Shown: positions 37,110 through 49,614 of the stretch, in pieces
Numbering within the stretch: position 1 is the stretch's first letter
Layout: each line of letters starts with the position of its first letter
Notes under the pieces: generated by a model
The model's database searches: none
Told to the model about the DNA's origin: nothing
Seen by the model: the letters and a program-made list of their open reading frames with translations, nothing else
NCBI GenBank assembly: GCA_028829895.1
Contig: CM054179.1
Location: 68,676,891 to 68,740,890 of the forward strand
Origin: Sinotaia quadrata
Taxonomy: Eukaryota > Mollusca > Gastropoda > Architaenioglossa > Viviparidae
Direction: 5' to 3'
Length of the DNA: 64,000 bases
Position numbers and translations under genes: made by a program

Positions 37110-37512
37110 GGAATTAATGATGTGATAATACATGCAAATTAATTGTAATAATGTCATCATTACGTGTACAGAATTGTCGAAGATTGTCACAATTAATGAC
37201 TGAGAATTGAATATTCGAAACCAGAATAATTAATTTGTAAATGCTCTTGCAATGCACTACTAGTTTTTACATTTTAGGTGCAAACAGTAAAATGTTAACA
37301 CTTTGCAACACTTTCTAATCATGGTCTCATAATCATTTGGCAGCTCTAACCAAACGGGGTCTAGTAGACGTTTGGCAAAGCTTAGTCAATTAAACTTTTG
37401 TACCAAGTGGCCAATGAGGATTTTGCAACACGTGACCAATCAGACTCGTACAGGTTCTGCAACTCTGACAGGTCAGTCTTTCAGAAAAGTTTTGAAACCC
37501 ATCTGGTGAAAG

Positions 37513-37569
37513 TCACTTAAAGTTGAACTGAATGATGACAAAGAAGTAAGAAACCACAACTCCGAAAAT
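37513..37569 (-). CDS. GRL unit 2, terminal exon (TM7)
   Basis: A 57-bp terminal exon encoding IFGVVVSYFFVIIQFNFK and a TGA stop. Phase 0; acceptor CCTTTGCCTTTTACAG. It differs from units 1 and 3 only at residue 2 (Phe for Val). It carries the SYFFVIIQF motif equivalent to TYhhhhhQF in TM7 of insect gustatory receptors. It completes receptor B and once completed the C-type and A-type products of this unit. Confidence 0.87.
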   Translation of the reverse strand: MFGVVVSYFFVIIQFNFK

Positions 37570-40137
37570 CTGTAAAAGGCAAAGGTCAATGATTAAACAA
37601 GAATAATTATAGTAGCAGGAAGTAAATATGACCACATGCAAATAAATAATTTATGGACGCCACCGCCAATGCACAACAATTGCGTCAAAATTTGGAGATG
37701 ATCAAAATAGTAATACATTTTGTATTCTATGAATATTAACAGAGATGATCAAAATAATAATACATTTTATATTCTATGAATATTAACAGAGATGATCAAA
37801 ATAATAATACATTTTATATTCTATGAATATTAACAGAGATGATCAAAATAGTAATACATTTTGTATTCTATGAATATTAACAGAGATGATCAAAATAATA
37901 ATACATTTTGTATTCTATGAATATTAACAGAGATGATCAAAATAGTAATACATTTTATATTCTATGAATATTAACAGATGACCTAACTGCGCGAAATCGG
38001 CCTCAGCCACCTCATAAAGTAAAAAAATGTATTCTAATTGCTTAAACTATAAAAGTAGTTTTTTTTCAAGTTTTCAACACTACCGTCTTGGTTATAGCTA
38101 TTCTTCAAATTCGGTCAATCTATGTTTATCTTCCACCTTTTCTTTCTTGACTATAGCTATTCTTCAGCTTGTCTTTCTTGACTATAGCAATTCTTCAGTT
38201 TGTTTTTCTTGACTATAGCAATTCCTCAGCTTGTCTTTCTTGACTATAGCAATTCTTCAGTTTGTTTTTCTTGACTATAGCAATTCCTCAGCTTGTCTTT
38301 CTTGACTATAGCAATTCTTCAGTTTGTTTTTCTTGGCTATAGTAATTCCTCAGCTTGTCTTTCTTGACTATAGCAATTCTTCAGCTTGTTTTTTCTTGAC
38401 TATAGCAATTCATCAGCTTCTTTTTCTTGACTATTGCAATTTTTCAGCTTGACGTTCTTGACCATAGTATTCATCAACGTTTCCCTCCATCTTGTCGCTA
38501 TTAAATATAATAATCCTCCAAATATTATTCCTGACTAGAACCATCTTCAAAAGTAGATATTTCTATGTCACTCGTCCCATTTGATATGAAGATGATATCA
38601 ATCCTATGCCTGAAGCAGTACTTGGTTTATTAACATTTGCACAGCACTCCTACAACTGTATCTTATTAAGGCATCCTTCTAGCTGATTCTTGTTAAAGCA
38701 ATCTTCAAACTGTATCATTTAGCAATCGCCTAAATGTAACTTATTAAAGCAATATACTAATTGTATCTTAGCGAAATCTTCAAACTGTATGTTTTTTTTT
38801 TAAAGCAAGCCTTATAAAAGCAGTACTCCAACTATACCTTATGAAAACAATCCTCTAAATGTACCTTATGAAAACAATCCTCTAAATATACCTTATGAAA
38901 ACAATCCTCTAAATGTACCTTATGAAAACAATCCTCTAAATGTACCTTATGAAAACAATCCTCTAAATGTACCTTATGAAAACAATCCTCTAAATATACC
39001 TTATGAAAACAATCCTCTAAATGTACCTTATGAAAACAATCCTCTAAATATACCTTATGAAAACAATCCTCTAAATGTACCTTATGAAAACAATCCTCCA
39101 TCTCTAAATTATTAAAGCAAGCCACAAACTGTAACATATTGCAATGCTCCAAATGATTCTTATTACACAAACCTCCAATTATATCTAAGCAATTTTCCAA
39201 ATGTATTTTATTAAAGCAGGCTTCCAATTCTATCTTATTAAATCCGCGAACTATATAATATCAGAATCGTTCAAATGCATCTCATTAAACCAATATTCAA
39301 ACTGTATTTTATTAAGGCAATCCACAAACCCTATCAAATCGCACTCTTCAGTATGTACCTTATTAAAGCAATTCAAACTGTATCTTATTAATGCACAGTA
39401 TCTTATTCAAGCAAGACTCCACTGTCGCTTATTAAAGTAATCCCCAAAATGGATCATATCGCAAACCTCCAACAGTATAGTATTAAACAGTCCTCCAAAT
39501 GTATCTTATTAAAGCAGTCCTCCTCTGTATATTGTTAAAGTAAAACTCCAACCGGATTTCTTTGAAGCAAGCTTACAAATGTATCTTATTAAAGTTGTAC
39601 TCTAAGTGTATATTATTAAAGTTGTCTTCTGAATGTATCATATTAACGTTGTCTTCCAAATGTATTTTTTAAAGCAATCCCTAAAATGTATCTTAATAAA
39701 GCTGTCTTCCAAATGAATCTTATTAAAGATGTCCTCCATCTCTATCTTATTAAAGATGACAACCAAATTTAGCTTTTTAAAACTGTAACTGATATTTTTA
39801 AAGCAAGCTTCCAGCTGTATCTTATTAAAGATGACAACCAAATTTAGCTTTTTAAAACTGTAGCTGATATTTTTAACGCAAGCTTCCGGCTGTATCTTAT
39901 TAAAACTGTACTCCAAATGTATTTTATTAAAGCAAGCTTCCAAATGTATCTTCTTAAAGCTGTGCCCCATCTTTATCTTATTAAAGCAATTCCTCAACTG
40001 TATCTCATTAAAGAAAGCATCCAACTGTATCTTGTTAAAGAAAGCATCCTATTTATTGTATCATATCGTAGTCTTCCAACTATCTTATTAAAGCAGTCCT
40101 CCATTTTTATCTTCGTAAAGGCATAATGTATACGTAC
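37570..40137 (-). repeat. Unit 2 third intron, largely minisatellites
   Basis: Three arrays fill the intron: 47 bp x 6 at 37696-37977 (AGAGATGATCAAAATAATAA); about 31 bp x 11 at 38133-38470 (CTTGACTATAGCAATTCTTC); and a 27-30 bp array at about 38590-40110 whose core 38832-39107 is 27 bp x about 10 (CTTATGAAAACAATCCTCTA) and whose flanks are old and degenerate (TATCTTATTAAAGC). The 131- and 128-codon minus ORFs here come from the 27-bp period and are not treated as genes. Confidence 0.88.
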
Positions 40138-40227
40138 AGTTAAAATGGATTCCTTTGTGATGTTAAACAATCCCATTACTGTAATGCCAACATTTCCATG
40201 GATAACAGCTTGCAGAAACACGGATAG
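40138..40227 (-). CDS. GRL unit 2, exon 3
   Basis: A 90-bp phase-0 exon with an AAG acceptor (TTTGTCTCCAAG) and a GTACGT donor. It encodes LSVFLQAVIHGNVGITVMGL then FNITKESILT, with no stop. It is the loop before TM7, resembling the insect GR segment FLxxIxH...GxFxITxxxLLT. Where unit 1 has TGA, this copy has GGA. Confidence 0.87.
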
Positions 40228-42375
40228 CTTGGAGACAAAGCAGCAACAGAAACAAATGTAGTATTTAATTCTTGAAATATTAAATAAACTGAAGTCAGCT
40301 TTTCATTGACTTTTACCAAAATGTTATTTCAAATGTGGCTTTTGAAAAGAACTGCTTTTTAAATTAAAGTCAAAATGACTATTTAGTAATATGAAAATTA
40401 TTGCTCAAAGGGGAATAATCGACTTAATCAAAAGAAAATTTTATAGTTCAGTGATATTAGCATCAAAATTATTTCATACTTTATTTCTGAAGCAAAATAA
40501 ATAAATGTTGAAGTTCATTATATTCTTTTTTACTTTTCATTTCAAATAATTATGAATGTTTTATTGCTATAAGAAAACGTCATACTATTTGTCAACTATC
40601 GACCATTATTAAATCGTTTGCTAATACTTTTCAAAAGCACACATATAAATAACAAAATTGTTTTGTGGACGACAAAGATAATATTCATTAAGATTTGTAA
40701 AATATTCTGAATTGTCAGGATGACTTCTTTCACAGCTTACAAAAACAAGAAAAACTGAAATAAAGGCAGACAGTGACACTCTACAAGATAAAATTAAGAA
40801 ACATCAGACCTTGATGCTCTAATTAAAGAAAACTCAGACACTGATACTCTAAATGCTGAAATAAAGAAACATCAGACTTTGACACTCCAAATTATAAAAT
40901 AAAGAAAAACAAGACATTGATTGACACTCTAAATATTGAATTAAAAAAAAATCAGATGCTGACACTCTCAACGATCAAATAAATTAAATCATACATTGAC
41001 ACTCTACATGTTGAAATAAAGAAAGATTAGACGTTGACATTCTAATTAATGAAATAAAGAAAATCAGATATTGACACTCTCAACTGTGAAATAAAGAAAC
41101 TCTGACATTGACACTAAATATTGATGCACACCTCGAGCTAATATGCAGATGTATTAGAACATGTATTTTATTTCTACAGCCGACATTGGAACAACCGGCA
41201 TTGGCAATAGTTAATTTTAAAAATTGTTTTATGCAGGGTCTATAATAATTGGGGTAATTTTTATAGCTTTTGTGGTCCATTGTTGCAAACATGTATACAA
41301 AGTTATATTTAGGCCAAATAAAAAACCTATCCATAGCTAATGAACATTAAAGCTGGTATTTGGTTTTGTGCCAAAATTTACATACAAAGTAACAAATGCA
41401 CACACAAACTCTTCTAAAACATGCATACATAAATACACACACGAACACGTATTACTATGTGGTATTTTGTGCAATGATATGAGTGCGTGAGAACCCGCGC
41501 GCGCGTTTGTACTTGCTATGCTATAGAGGCAATGCTGTTAACAGTATTGTCAATATTTGCTATAGTAATTTTGACCAGATTTAGTGTTAGTGTTATTAAT
41601 ACTATGCTATAGAGGCAATAATGTTAACAGTATTGTCAATATTTGCTATTGTAATTTTGACCAGATTTAGTGTCAGTGTTATTAATACTATGCTATAGAG
41701 GCAATAATGTTAACAGTATTGTCAATATTTGCTATTGTAATTTTGACCAGATTTAGTGTCAGTGTTATTAATACTATGCTATAGAGGCAATAATGTTAAC
41801 AGTATTGTCAATATTTGCTATTGTAATTTTGACCAGATTTAGTGTCAGTGTTATTAATACTATGCTATAGAGGCAATAATGTTAACACTATTGTCAATAT
41901 TTGCTATTGTAATTTTGACCAGATTTAGTGTCAGTGTTATTAATACTATGCTATAGAGGCAATGCTGTTAACGGTATTGTCAATAATATTTACTATAGTA
42001 ATTTTGACCAGATTTAGTGTTAGTGTTATTAATACTGGTGGTAATATTATTCGAAGCAACAGTGCCGTTGTGTAATGTTATATGACTTCTCTTTCTATTA
42101 CTACTAATACGATTATTTCTAGCATTATTATAGTTTATTATTGACGCAAAAACGATAACAATAGTCTATTGGCGTATCATTAGTAATAGTGCATCCAGCC
42201 ACTATAGCAGTATCCACTCTACCAATCGGACATAAACGTGTTCTATATCCAGCCACTATAGCAGTTTCCACTATACCAATCGGACATAAACGTGTTCTAT
42301 ATCCAGCCACTATAGCAGTTTCCACTATACCAATCGGACATAAACGTGTTCTATATCCGTTGCTCGTTTACTCAC
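40228..42375 (-). repeat. Unit 2 second intron with three arrays
   Basis: About 36-38 bp degenerate repeats (ATCAGACATTGACACTCTAA) lie at about 40780-41115. An 86 bp x 6 array (TATGCTATAGAGGCAATAAT, TTTTGACCAGATTTAGTGTC) lies at about 41515-42033. A 54 bp x 3 array (CCAGCCACTATAGCAGTTTC) lies at about 42192-42357, ending 18 bp from the exon 2 donor. The 84-codon frame at 41080-41334 is unconvincing. Confidence 0.88.
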
Positions 42376-42444
42376 CTCTGCAGCCTGTTCGGGATTTTTG
42401 GTTGCTGACCGTACTTTGAGCAGCGTGAACAATGGGGACTTGGC
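42376..42444 (-). CDS. GRL unit 2, exon 2
   Basis: A 69-bp phase-0 exon with a CATGCAG acceptor and GAG|GTGAGT donor. It encodes 23 residues, AKSPLFTLLKVRSATKNPEQ then AAE, the intracellular segment after TM6. It differs from unit 1 at one residue (Arg for Gln) and from unit 3 at three. Confidence 0.88.
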
Positions 42445-44224
42445 CTGCATGAAATGAAAATGGAAAATGCACAGCCAGCAGGACCTAGTTTAGAAAAGTT
42501 TTCAAAAATTAGAAATATGCTCCAAAGAATGAAACCGTTTCAACAGATTTGAGTAGATGTTTATAGATATTGTTTTTAGTCAATAGCCCGCATTCGGAAC
42601 AATTTTATTATATATGCTGACTGTTTAATTAGTTTTTCTATAGTTTCCATTCTGGAATGATATTCCTTTTGTTATATTCGCTTTGTTCACTTTGATGTTA
42701 TAGGTTGTTTTTTTTTTGCTATGAGAGTGATTTACTTGTGTAAATTACACACAGGTATGATATGGTATGATTTAGTTTTATCACTATGGAATGACAATGA
42801 TTCTCGACTGCTTTACATACAGGTCAACTGAGTTTTACATTTATCTAGCCTAGTATTTTTTCTGTATGTTAATGTTGGGCTAATTGTGTAGATTATTCAG
42901 CTTGGCAATGTTCCTACATGTTAGTGTTGGGCTAATTGTGTAGATTATTCAGCTTGGCAATGTTCCTACATGTTAGTGTTGGGCTAATTGTGTTTTCTTT
43001 TTGTAGATTACCCAGTATACTGATTTATTTTTTTCATTCATTTAGTTTTAATGATGTGTTGTATCGAGATTCAAGTTATCTTTAACTATATTACAATGCC
43101 TGTCGCCTTGTTAAGACCTTACTGAGAAGAAATTGGCTTAAAAAATGTTATAAAATTACTGTATATAATTTATCCTATATATGTACATTAATTGTTTGTA
43201 CATGCTGTTTATTTTCATAAATACAATTCATTAAACAACTTATAATAATAATTGTGTTCTCTACTGCATGAGGAAGTGTTGCTTCTTGTTTTTGTGGACC
43301 TTGTCCAGTTTGCTCTGTGTACGTTGTCTTTTTGTTCTAACCGTACACCTATATATTAATAGGTGCCAACGATTCCGTCTGCTTGTTCGATTCAATACAT
43401 CATTGACTGATTTGTGAACACGTTATCGATCTGATAGTGTCTAGAATGTTTCTTATCAATTTCAACCTTGTTTTATTTTCTGCAAGGCATGAGACGTCAT
43501 ATTTCATTATTATGAAATGTCATATTTCTTTATTACGAGACATCATATTTCTTTCTTGTGAGACGTCATATTTCTTTCTTATGAGTCGTCATATTTCTTT
43601 CTCACGAGACGTCATATTTCTTTCTTATGAGACGTCATATTTCTTTCTTATGAGACGTCATATTTCTGTCTTACGAGATGTCATATTTCTTTCTCATGAG
43701 ACGTCATATTTCTTTCTTACGAGACATCATATTTTTTCTTTTGAGACGTTATATTTCTTTCTCACGAGACGTCATATTTCTGTCTTACGAGATGTCATAT
43801 TTCTTTCTTACGCATTCCTAAATCCTTTGTTTCTTATTGTGGGTGTGTATATATGTTAGTTTATGTGTTTGTAACATTACTTTGAGTGTGATGTACTTGC
43901 TTTATGTCCTTTAATGTACAGTTTGCTAATCATTGAGTACAGTATGTGCATTGTTTCGAAGTTTCTACAGCATGTACCATATTCATAGAACGCGATTTGC
44001 ATTCAAAATAATTCACCTATCCCTGCAATTCATTTAGTGCGTTTGCTCTTTAACGAACTTCTCGAACTTGCTGACCAAACGAGCCCAAAGATGTGTTTAT
44101 TAGTTTCAACTCGAGGTTATTTTCACATTCTTTGAAATAAAAGGCAGCTAACGGTTCTGTAACACGTTTGTAATATAAACATCTATGCAGGTCAGTTGTA
44201 TCGATGGGACGCTATAAATACTGG
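42445..44224 (-). repeat. Unit 2 intron 5' of exon 2, with two arrays
   Basis: A 52-bp x about 2.5 duplication (TTGGGCTAATTGTGTAGATT) lies at about 42870-42990, single in unit 1 near 31920. A 23-bp x about 14 array at about 43490-43810 has the core GAGACGTCATATTTCTTTCT. The remainder (about 43000-43260) aligns with unit 1 at about 31990-32250. The 140-codon plus ORF at 43437-43859 spans the array and is periodic. Confidence 0.85.
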
Positions 44225-44843
44225 AAAGTTACTTTTTCAGCAGCATAGAACAATTGGAAAGAAACAAATAAAGTACGCAATGATAGACACTAACAATGAA
44301 AGAAACAAATAAAGTACGCAATGATAGACACTAACAATGAAAGAAACAAATAAAGTACGCAATGATAGACACTAACAATGAAAGAAAAACGAAGTATGAT
44401 ATTTCCCAGACACTGTACCATGCACAATAAATATTTTTATATCATTGTTTGTCATTACACATAGCTAGCAAAAGCATAAGATAAAAACGTTTCCGCAATA
44501 TTCATCGGATGAAATAATCCAAGATAAAAATTACGATAAAATTGAAGCCGAAGCAAATATCTTCCTCGTCTTTCGCTAACTGTGACGTCAATCTCAGACA
44601 TATTAGTTAAATTGTCCCCGATGCTTCTGGAAAGAAGAATAGCAAAAGCTAAAAATAGAAATACAAGGCGCACAGAAACAAGTAATAAAATTATCCATCT
44701 CAAGAAAGGGACATTGTTAATCCCGTGAAAGGGGAAACAACTACTGAAATGAATGTTCTCCCTTCTGTATACACGACAAATATGACGCCTGGCAGTAAAC
44801 GCAGAAAATAAACAAATGTAATTACAATTGATTCTTTGTCTAA
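44225..44843 (-). pseudogene. C-type GRL first-exon pseudogene, unit 2
   Basis: The minus strand aligns with exon C from the donor side up to TM3-TM4. FLAFAILLSRSIGDNLTNMS corresponds to ILSFVILLSKSIGDNLAELS, and FYRNFYLGL to IYRRLYLDL. It is broken by frameshifts, by a 41-bp x about 3 expansion near 44258-44385, and by a (CA)n array beyond which no C homology remains. A donor-like GTAACT survives at the 3' end. It shares derived sequence with the unit 1 pseudogene (ATATTCATCGGATGAAATAA), so both descend from one already altered copy. Confidence 0.83.
44258..44385. repeat. Minisatellite, 41 bp x about 3, inside the pseudogene
   Basis: AAAGAAACAAATAAAGTACG repeats three times. The corresponding place in exon C and in the unit 1 pseudogene is single-copy (CAAAGAAACC). 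Confidence 0.9.
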
Positions 44844-45000
<157 letters not shown>

Positions 45001-46313
45001 GTGAACTGGCAGGAACATCACTTCAGTTACTAAGAATAAAAGTGATTTCATTTCACTGCATAACATGCACACACATCAATACGGCAGGTCTTCTCAATTG
45101 TAAAATACATCTGGAAGTACCTAAATAAATTATTCCTATTCAAGAATTAAGTTTTAATGTTAATTTCATCTTTATATTTATAAATTATTTAAACTTACAT
45201 GATAGCATTATAAAGACTTCTATCAATAACAGGAAAGGTACATTTGTATTATTTTACCAATAGATTCATTCGGATTTGGTTTAGATAACGTTTGCATGCT
45301 TGATGCTACATTTAATATAATTCTATTTTTCTTTCGAATTATACAATGAAGCAGAATATCTGAACTCTAACACCAACAGCACATGACCCTCACTTACGGG
45401 AAAATCTCCTACTAGTACTGCACAATTATGTGAAAATCTACTACTAGTACTAGCATAATTATGGGGAAATATCCTACTAGTACTAGCATAATTATGGGAA
45501 AATATCCTACTAGTACTAGCATAATTATGAGAAAATATCCTACTAGTACTAGCATAATTATGGGGAAATATCCTACTAGTACTAGCATAATTATGGGGAA
45601 ATATCCTACTAGTACTAGCATAATTATGGGGAAATATCCTACTAGTACTAGCATAATTATGGGGAAATATCCTACTAGTACTAGCATAATTATGGGGAAA
45701 TATCCTACTAGTACTAGCATAATTATGGGGAAATATCCTACTAGTACTAGCATAATTATACAGAAATTTAGAAAGTTTATTTGCAGATAATGATCCGTCT
45801 CTGTCAATTGTGAGGCTATATTTTAGATAGACTATTCTTTTAGATAGTTCTGGACTTAGTAAAACAAGAATATCTTGTGCTTTTGGAATCAAATCATTGA
45901 CCTCGCAGACAGATTTATTATTACTACATCTTTTACCAACACCAAGATTAACAGCTGGACAGATGTTCCGTATACTGTGCTTGGAAGCATGTATACTTGT
46001 CTTACAAGAGGAGAGATCAATGATTTCATACTAGATGAATTAAAAACAAACTATTCTGCCACTAGCTGTAGATTGTACTGAGTTGCAAGTCCTTCTTCTT
46101 TAGTTAGGAACACTCTTTTTTTTTCTAACCACTAGATTATAAACTCAAATCTTCAATTGAAATTTTCTGCATGGGTCTGTTACACTTGTTTCAAAACCAT
46201 ATACAGGAAACATGTCTGATTCAAAAATTACACAGCTTTCATTCCTTATGAAAGGAAACAAAATGTAGTAATGAAAAAGACAATTACAATATATTCCCAA
46301 CCATATCTAGTAC
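45001..46313 (-). repeat. Unit 2 spacer between exon B and the C-type pseudogene, with 33-bp array
   Basis: A 33 bp x about 10 array (CTACTAGTACTAGCATAATT) lies at about 45409-45762. Its multiple-of-three period opens three frames (109-189 codons), best read as repeat artefacts. The rest is AT-rich with no supported gene. Confidence 0.88.
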
Positions 46314-47507
46314 CTTAGCGCTAACTGTGCAACAGCTGATTAATGTAGCAGAATATCCGGCCAGAGTCAAAAACATCCAACAAGCAAGAAAAATTACTAT
46401 GGCGTCGCCTTTGTATTTGGAGGTCACTAAAATGTATACTGTAAATATGTTGAATATGGTATTCGCTAGTGTAGACACGGCTAACCATTTGCTCAGGTAC
46501 TGATCCAGAACTTCTGAAATATATGCCAGCTGAAGATACAGAAGTCGATGCGCTTGTAGATGAAGACAAAACTCTTCTTCGTTACTTAGGAACTGTCTGG
46601 TCATGACGTCAGATAGTTCAGTGAAATAGACGTTTAGACAGAAGGTCATTAGTACGATGAACGCAATAATCAATGCCCATGATGCAACAGCAAACATTAG
46701 TGCTAGTGTACCTAGAAGCACAAACTCTATTTTCGTTTCAAAGGGATAAAGAACAGTTGCTTTTACAAGCTCTTTACCTTCAGCCGAGCAGTAGACTAAT
46801 AATGGAACTACAAAAAATGGCAAGCAGATCAAAACATTACAGCTCCATTTCAACACGAGTACGCACTTAGTTACTTTGAGTTGCGTCCCTTTCATGTCAA
46901 GCCCGATTTGCATTGCTTCCTGTCTGAAGGCATCCAAAAGCCGAAAAGCATTTGGCAGCCACTCGCAGAAATTCAGTCTGAAGGCCACACTTCTGTCGAC
47001 AGCAACTTGCATCAACCACGTGTAAAACGAGATTTGTACAGAAAGATAACTGTCATCTTGGAATACAATACTAAGAACAAATCTGGTGCTGCTTAACCAT
47101 AAGACGAGAAGAATAAACAACATATAACTTCTCCTGGCAAAGAGCGAGATAATATTCAAACTTCGTTCCACTGAAATACAGTTGGAAACCTTGAATTCCA
47201 CATTTGGTGTTTGTTCTGAAGCTTCCAGTGAAGCGCAGGTCTGAATCCTCTCACTATCACAAGCATCGTCCCTGGTATCTGAACATGGAGAGACAATATT
47301 AATGTGTGTTTTCATCAAGCCTCGTTTTCGTACGCTTTCTGTGGAAAATGACATAGTGTTCTTACCGTACGTATCTTCAATCTTGTTCGCTTTCAGGTAC
47401 ATGTCACCGTTAAAATCGAGTCCAAAGAATCGCATTGCTCTTAAGAAGGGAAGGAGTACAAGCGCTATTGGTTTTAATGCCTCTTTTTCTATGCTGTGTC
47501 GATTCAT
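46314..47507 (-). CDS. GRL receptor B, long first exon (TM1-TM6)
   Basis: This exon encodes 398 residues of a diverged gustatory-receptor-like protein. N-terminal LVLLPFLRAMRFFGLDFN (16-33) matches the A/D motif. Hydrophobic segments lie near 127-149, 155-178, 215-240, 262-294, 339-362 and 367-392. Conserved motifs are EWLPNAFRLLDAF (182-194), EEFCLHLQAHRLLYLQL (311-327) and DQYLSKWLAV (335-344). The exon ends TVSAK, AAG|GTACTA, phase 0. Joined to 42376-42444, 40138-40227 and 37513-37569 it gives 469 aa without internal stops. Cys content in the N-terminal polar region (77-110) is higher than in A or D. It is the only intact first exon in unit 2, and I see no B-type copy in units 1 or 3. Confidence 0.9.
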
Positions 47508-49614
47508 TCTTCCAAAATCTCACTGTAGGCTTACTGACACTGAAAACAGCATTAATGTTAGAGGTTTTTCTAAACTTTCCACCAGAGTTTAGTCCGGTTT
47601 ACATCTAACAGACTTTCTATTAACTGGCACCAGTTTCTACCATATTTTTTTAAATAACAATTATTTTCCTTTGCCTAACAATTCTTTCATCTTTTTCCAT
47701 TTCTTATTTTGTAAAATTACTGAAAAAGCTAAGCAAACTATCGAGAGCGTGTTTCTTTGAAATAAATCCAAACTGTGTTTTGAACACAGTTGTCTACCCA
47801 TTAGTGCGATTAGTGACATTTTATCGGGATAATTATTCTATTTGATCACGTCTCAATTTATTATCTGCTATATCTCGGTAAATATTGACAGTAACATCGG
47901 CAAAAGGTTTTAATTTCCAGACAGCAGCTTCATTCTTAATGCACTGGTTGGTTTGTTGCATTTACGTGATAAATTTAATTTAAATGTGCTTTAAACAATC
48001 TTCGCTTAGCTTGATAAAATTATACTGATATGTTCTTACGTCTATACTATATTGATAAATAGTAATAGAATGTTCTTATGTCTATGTGCAGATTAGGCAA
48101 TATGAATATTTTAATAAATATTATATGCAAGTTCTTTAATCTGTTGGCGGAGTAGGCAATATGAATATTTTAATAAATATTATATGCAAGTTCTTTAATC
48201 TGTTGGCGGAGTAGGCAAAATGAATTAAATTCAATATTTATGAGGCTTAATATAAACAAAATTATTTATTTTACTTAATTTATTTCTCTTCTTTATATAT
48301 CCATTAAAAGTTTAATCTAAACAATTTTTATCTTGGTTCGTTTACTTCAATAATTCTTTTATTTTTTTTACTTATGGAGAAATCATAACTTTAAAAAAAC
48401 ACACAATTTAAGACATTGCAAGAAGACAATTCTTTTAAAAGACACACAATTTAAGACATTGCAAGAAGACAATTCTTTTAAAAGACAGTTTTCACAAGTG
48501 ATCGATGTAATCGGGTACATTAGACTGTGTTATTTGATTTGAGTCGTCAAGTTTTATTTGATTTGAGTCGTCAAGTTTTATTTGATTTGAGTCGTCAAAT
48601 ATTGATTTGAGCAGTCAAGTTTTATTTGATTTGAACAGTCAAGTTTTATTTGATTTGAGCAGTCAAGCTTTATTTGATTTGAGCAGTCAAGCTTTATTTG
48701 ATTTGAGCAGTCAAGCTTTATTTGATTTGAGCAGTCAAGCTTTATTTGATTTGAGAAGCTTTATTTGATTTGAGCAGTCAAGCTTTATTTGATTTGAGCA
48801 GTCAAGCTTCTTTCTTCTCATTTCACTGAACATCTGCGCACGATTCCTAAGTGTACAAGTGTATTTATTGCTATTATTATTATGTTATTATTATTATTTT
48901 ATTTTTTATTTTTATTTTTATTATTATTATTAATATTGTTGTTGTTGTAATGATGATGATGATGATGACTATTTTACTGAGGGGAAAAATCTTTAATTCC
49001 TTAGACATTACTTCTGAATCAGTCCAGGTAAGATATGAATTCCATATTAAATTATTTATTTGTCCTCAAAAATCTTATTTTGAAGGCCTGTTTAGTCAAT
49101 CTACCACTTGAAAATATGCTTCAAGGAAGTCCTGTCTGTCTAACTGTCCTAAAAGATATTTAAATGATGTTTACAAAAGTATACAACCAACTTTCGGAAT
49201 ATACTACATTGCTAAATACATCTCCATAAGAAACATTCCACTCCAAAATCATTTTGTTTTTGACACTGCGAAATAAAGTGCTGATAAATTTCTTTCGATA
49301 ATTTGATAGCTTGTTGAGATAGGTTTCTGAGGTAATGTAGCTGTGCTGAGATAACGAGATAAAATAGTTTGTTGAAATACGTTGTAGAGACAAGATGTCG
49401 AGATATTTTCTGTTATAACCTGCTCAGATAAAATGTTAAGATAACTTGATGAGATAAAATGTTGAGATAATTTGCTGAATGTCATAGCTTACTGAGATAA
49501 AATATTGAGACAAATTTCTGTTACAACTTACTGACATAAATATTAAGATAACTTGCTGTTCACATCTCCGAATCAGTTCAATAATCTCACTTCAGCATTA
49601 TAGAGGAAGATATG
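47508..49614 (-). repeat. Spacer upstream of exon B with several short arrays
   Basis: Arrays are 59 bp x 2 at about 48090-48220 (AATATGAATATTTTAATAAA), 43 bp x 2 at about 48397-48485 (CACACAATTTAAGACATTGC), 24 bp x about 11 at about 48540-48810 (TTTATTTGATTTGAGCAGTC), and a degenerate GAGATAAAATGTTGAGATAA repeat at about 49300-49560. (ATT)n-like sequence lies at about 48868-48945. No gene found. Confidence 0.85.

Noticed and set aside
38832..39227. 131-codon ORF with LEDCFHKV repeats
   Set aside because: Product of a 27-bp minisatellite in the unit 2 third intron.
45323..45892. 189-codon minus-strand ORF with NYASTSRIFPH repeats
   Set aside because: Periodicity of the 33-bp array, open in three frames, with no selection pattern visible.
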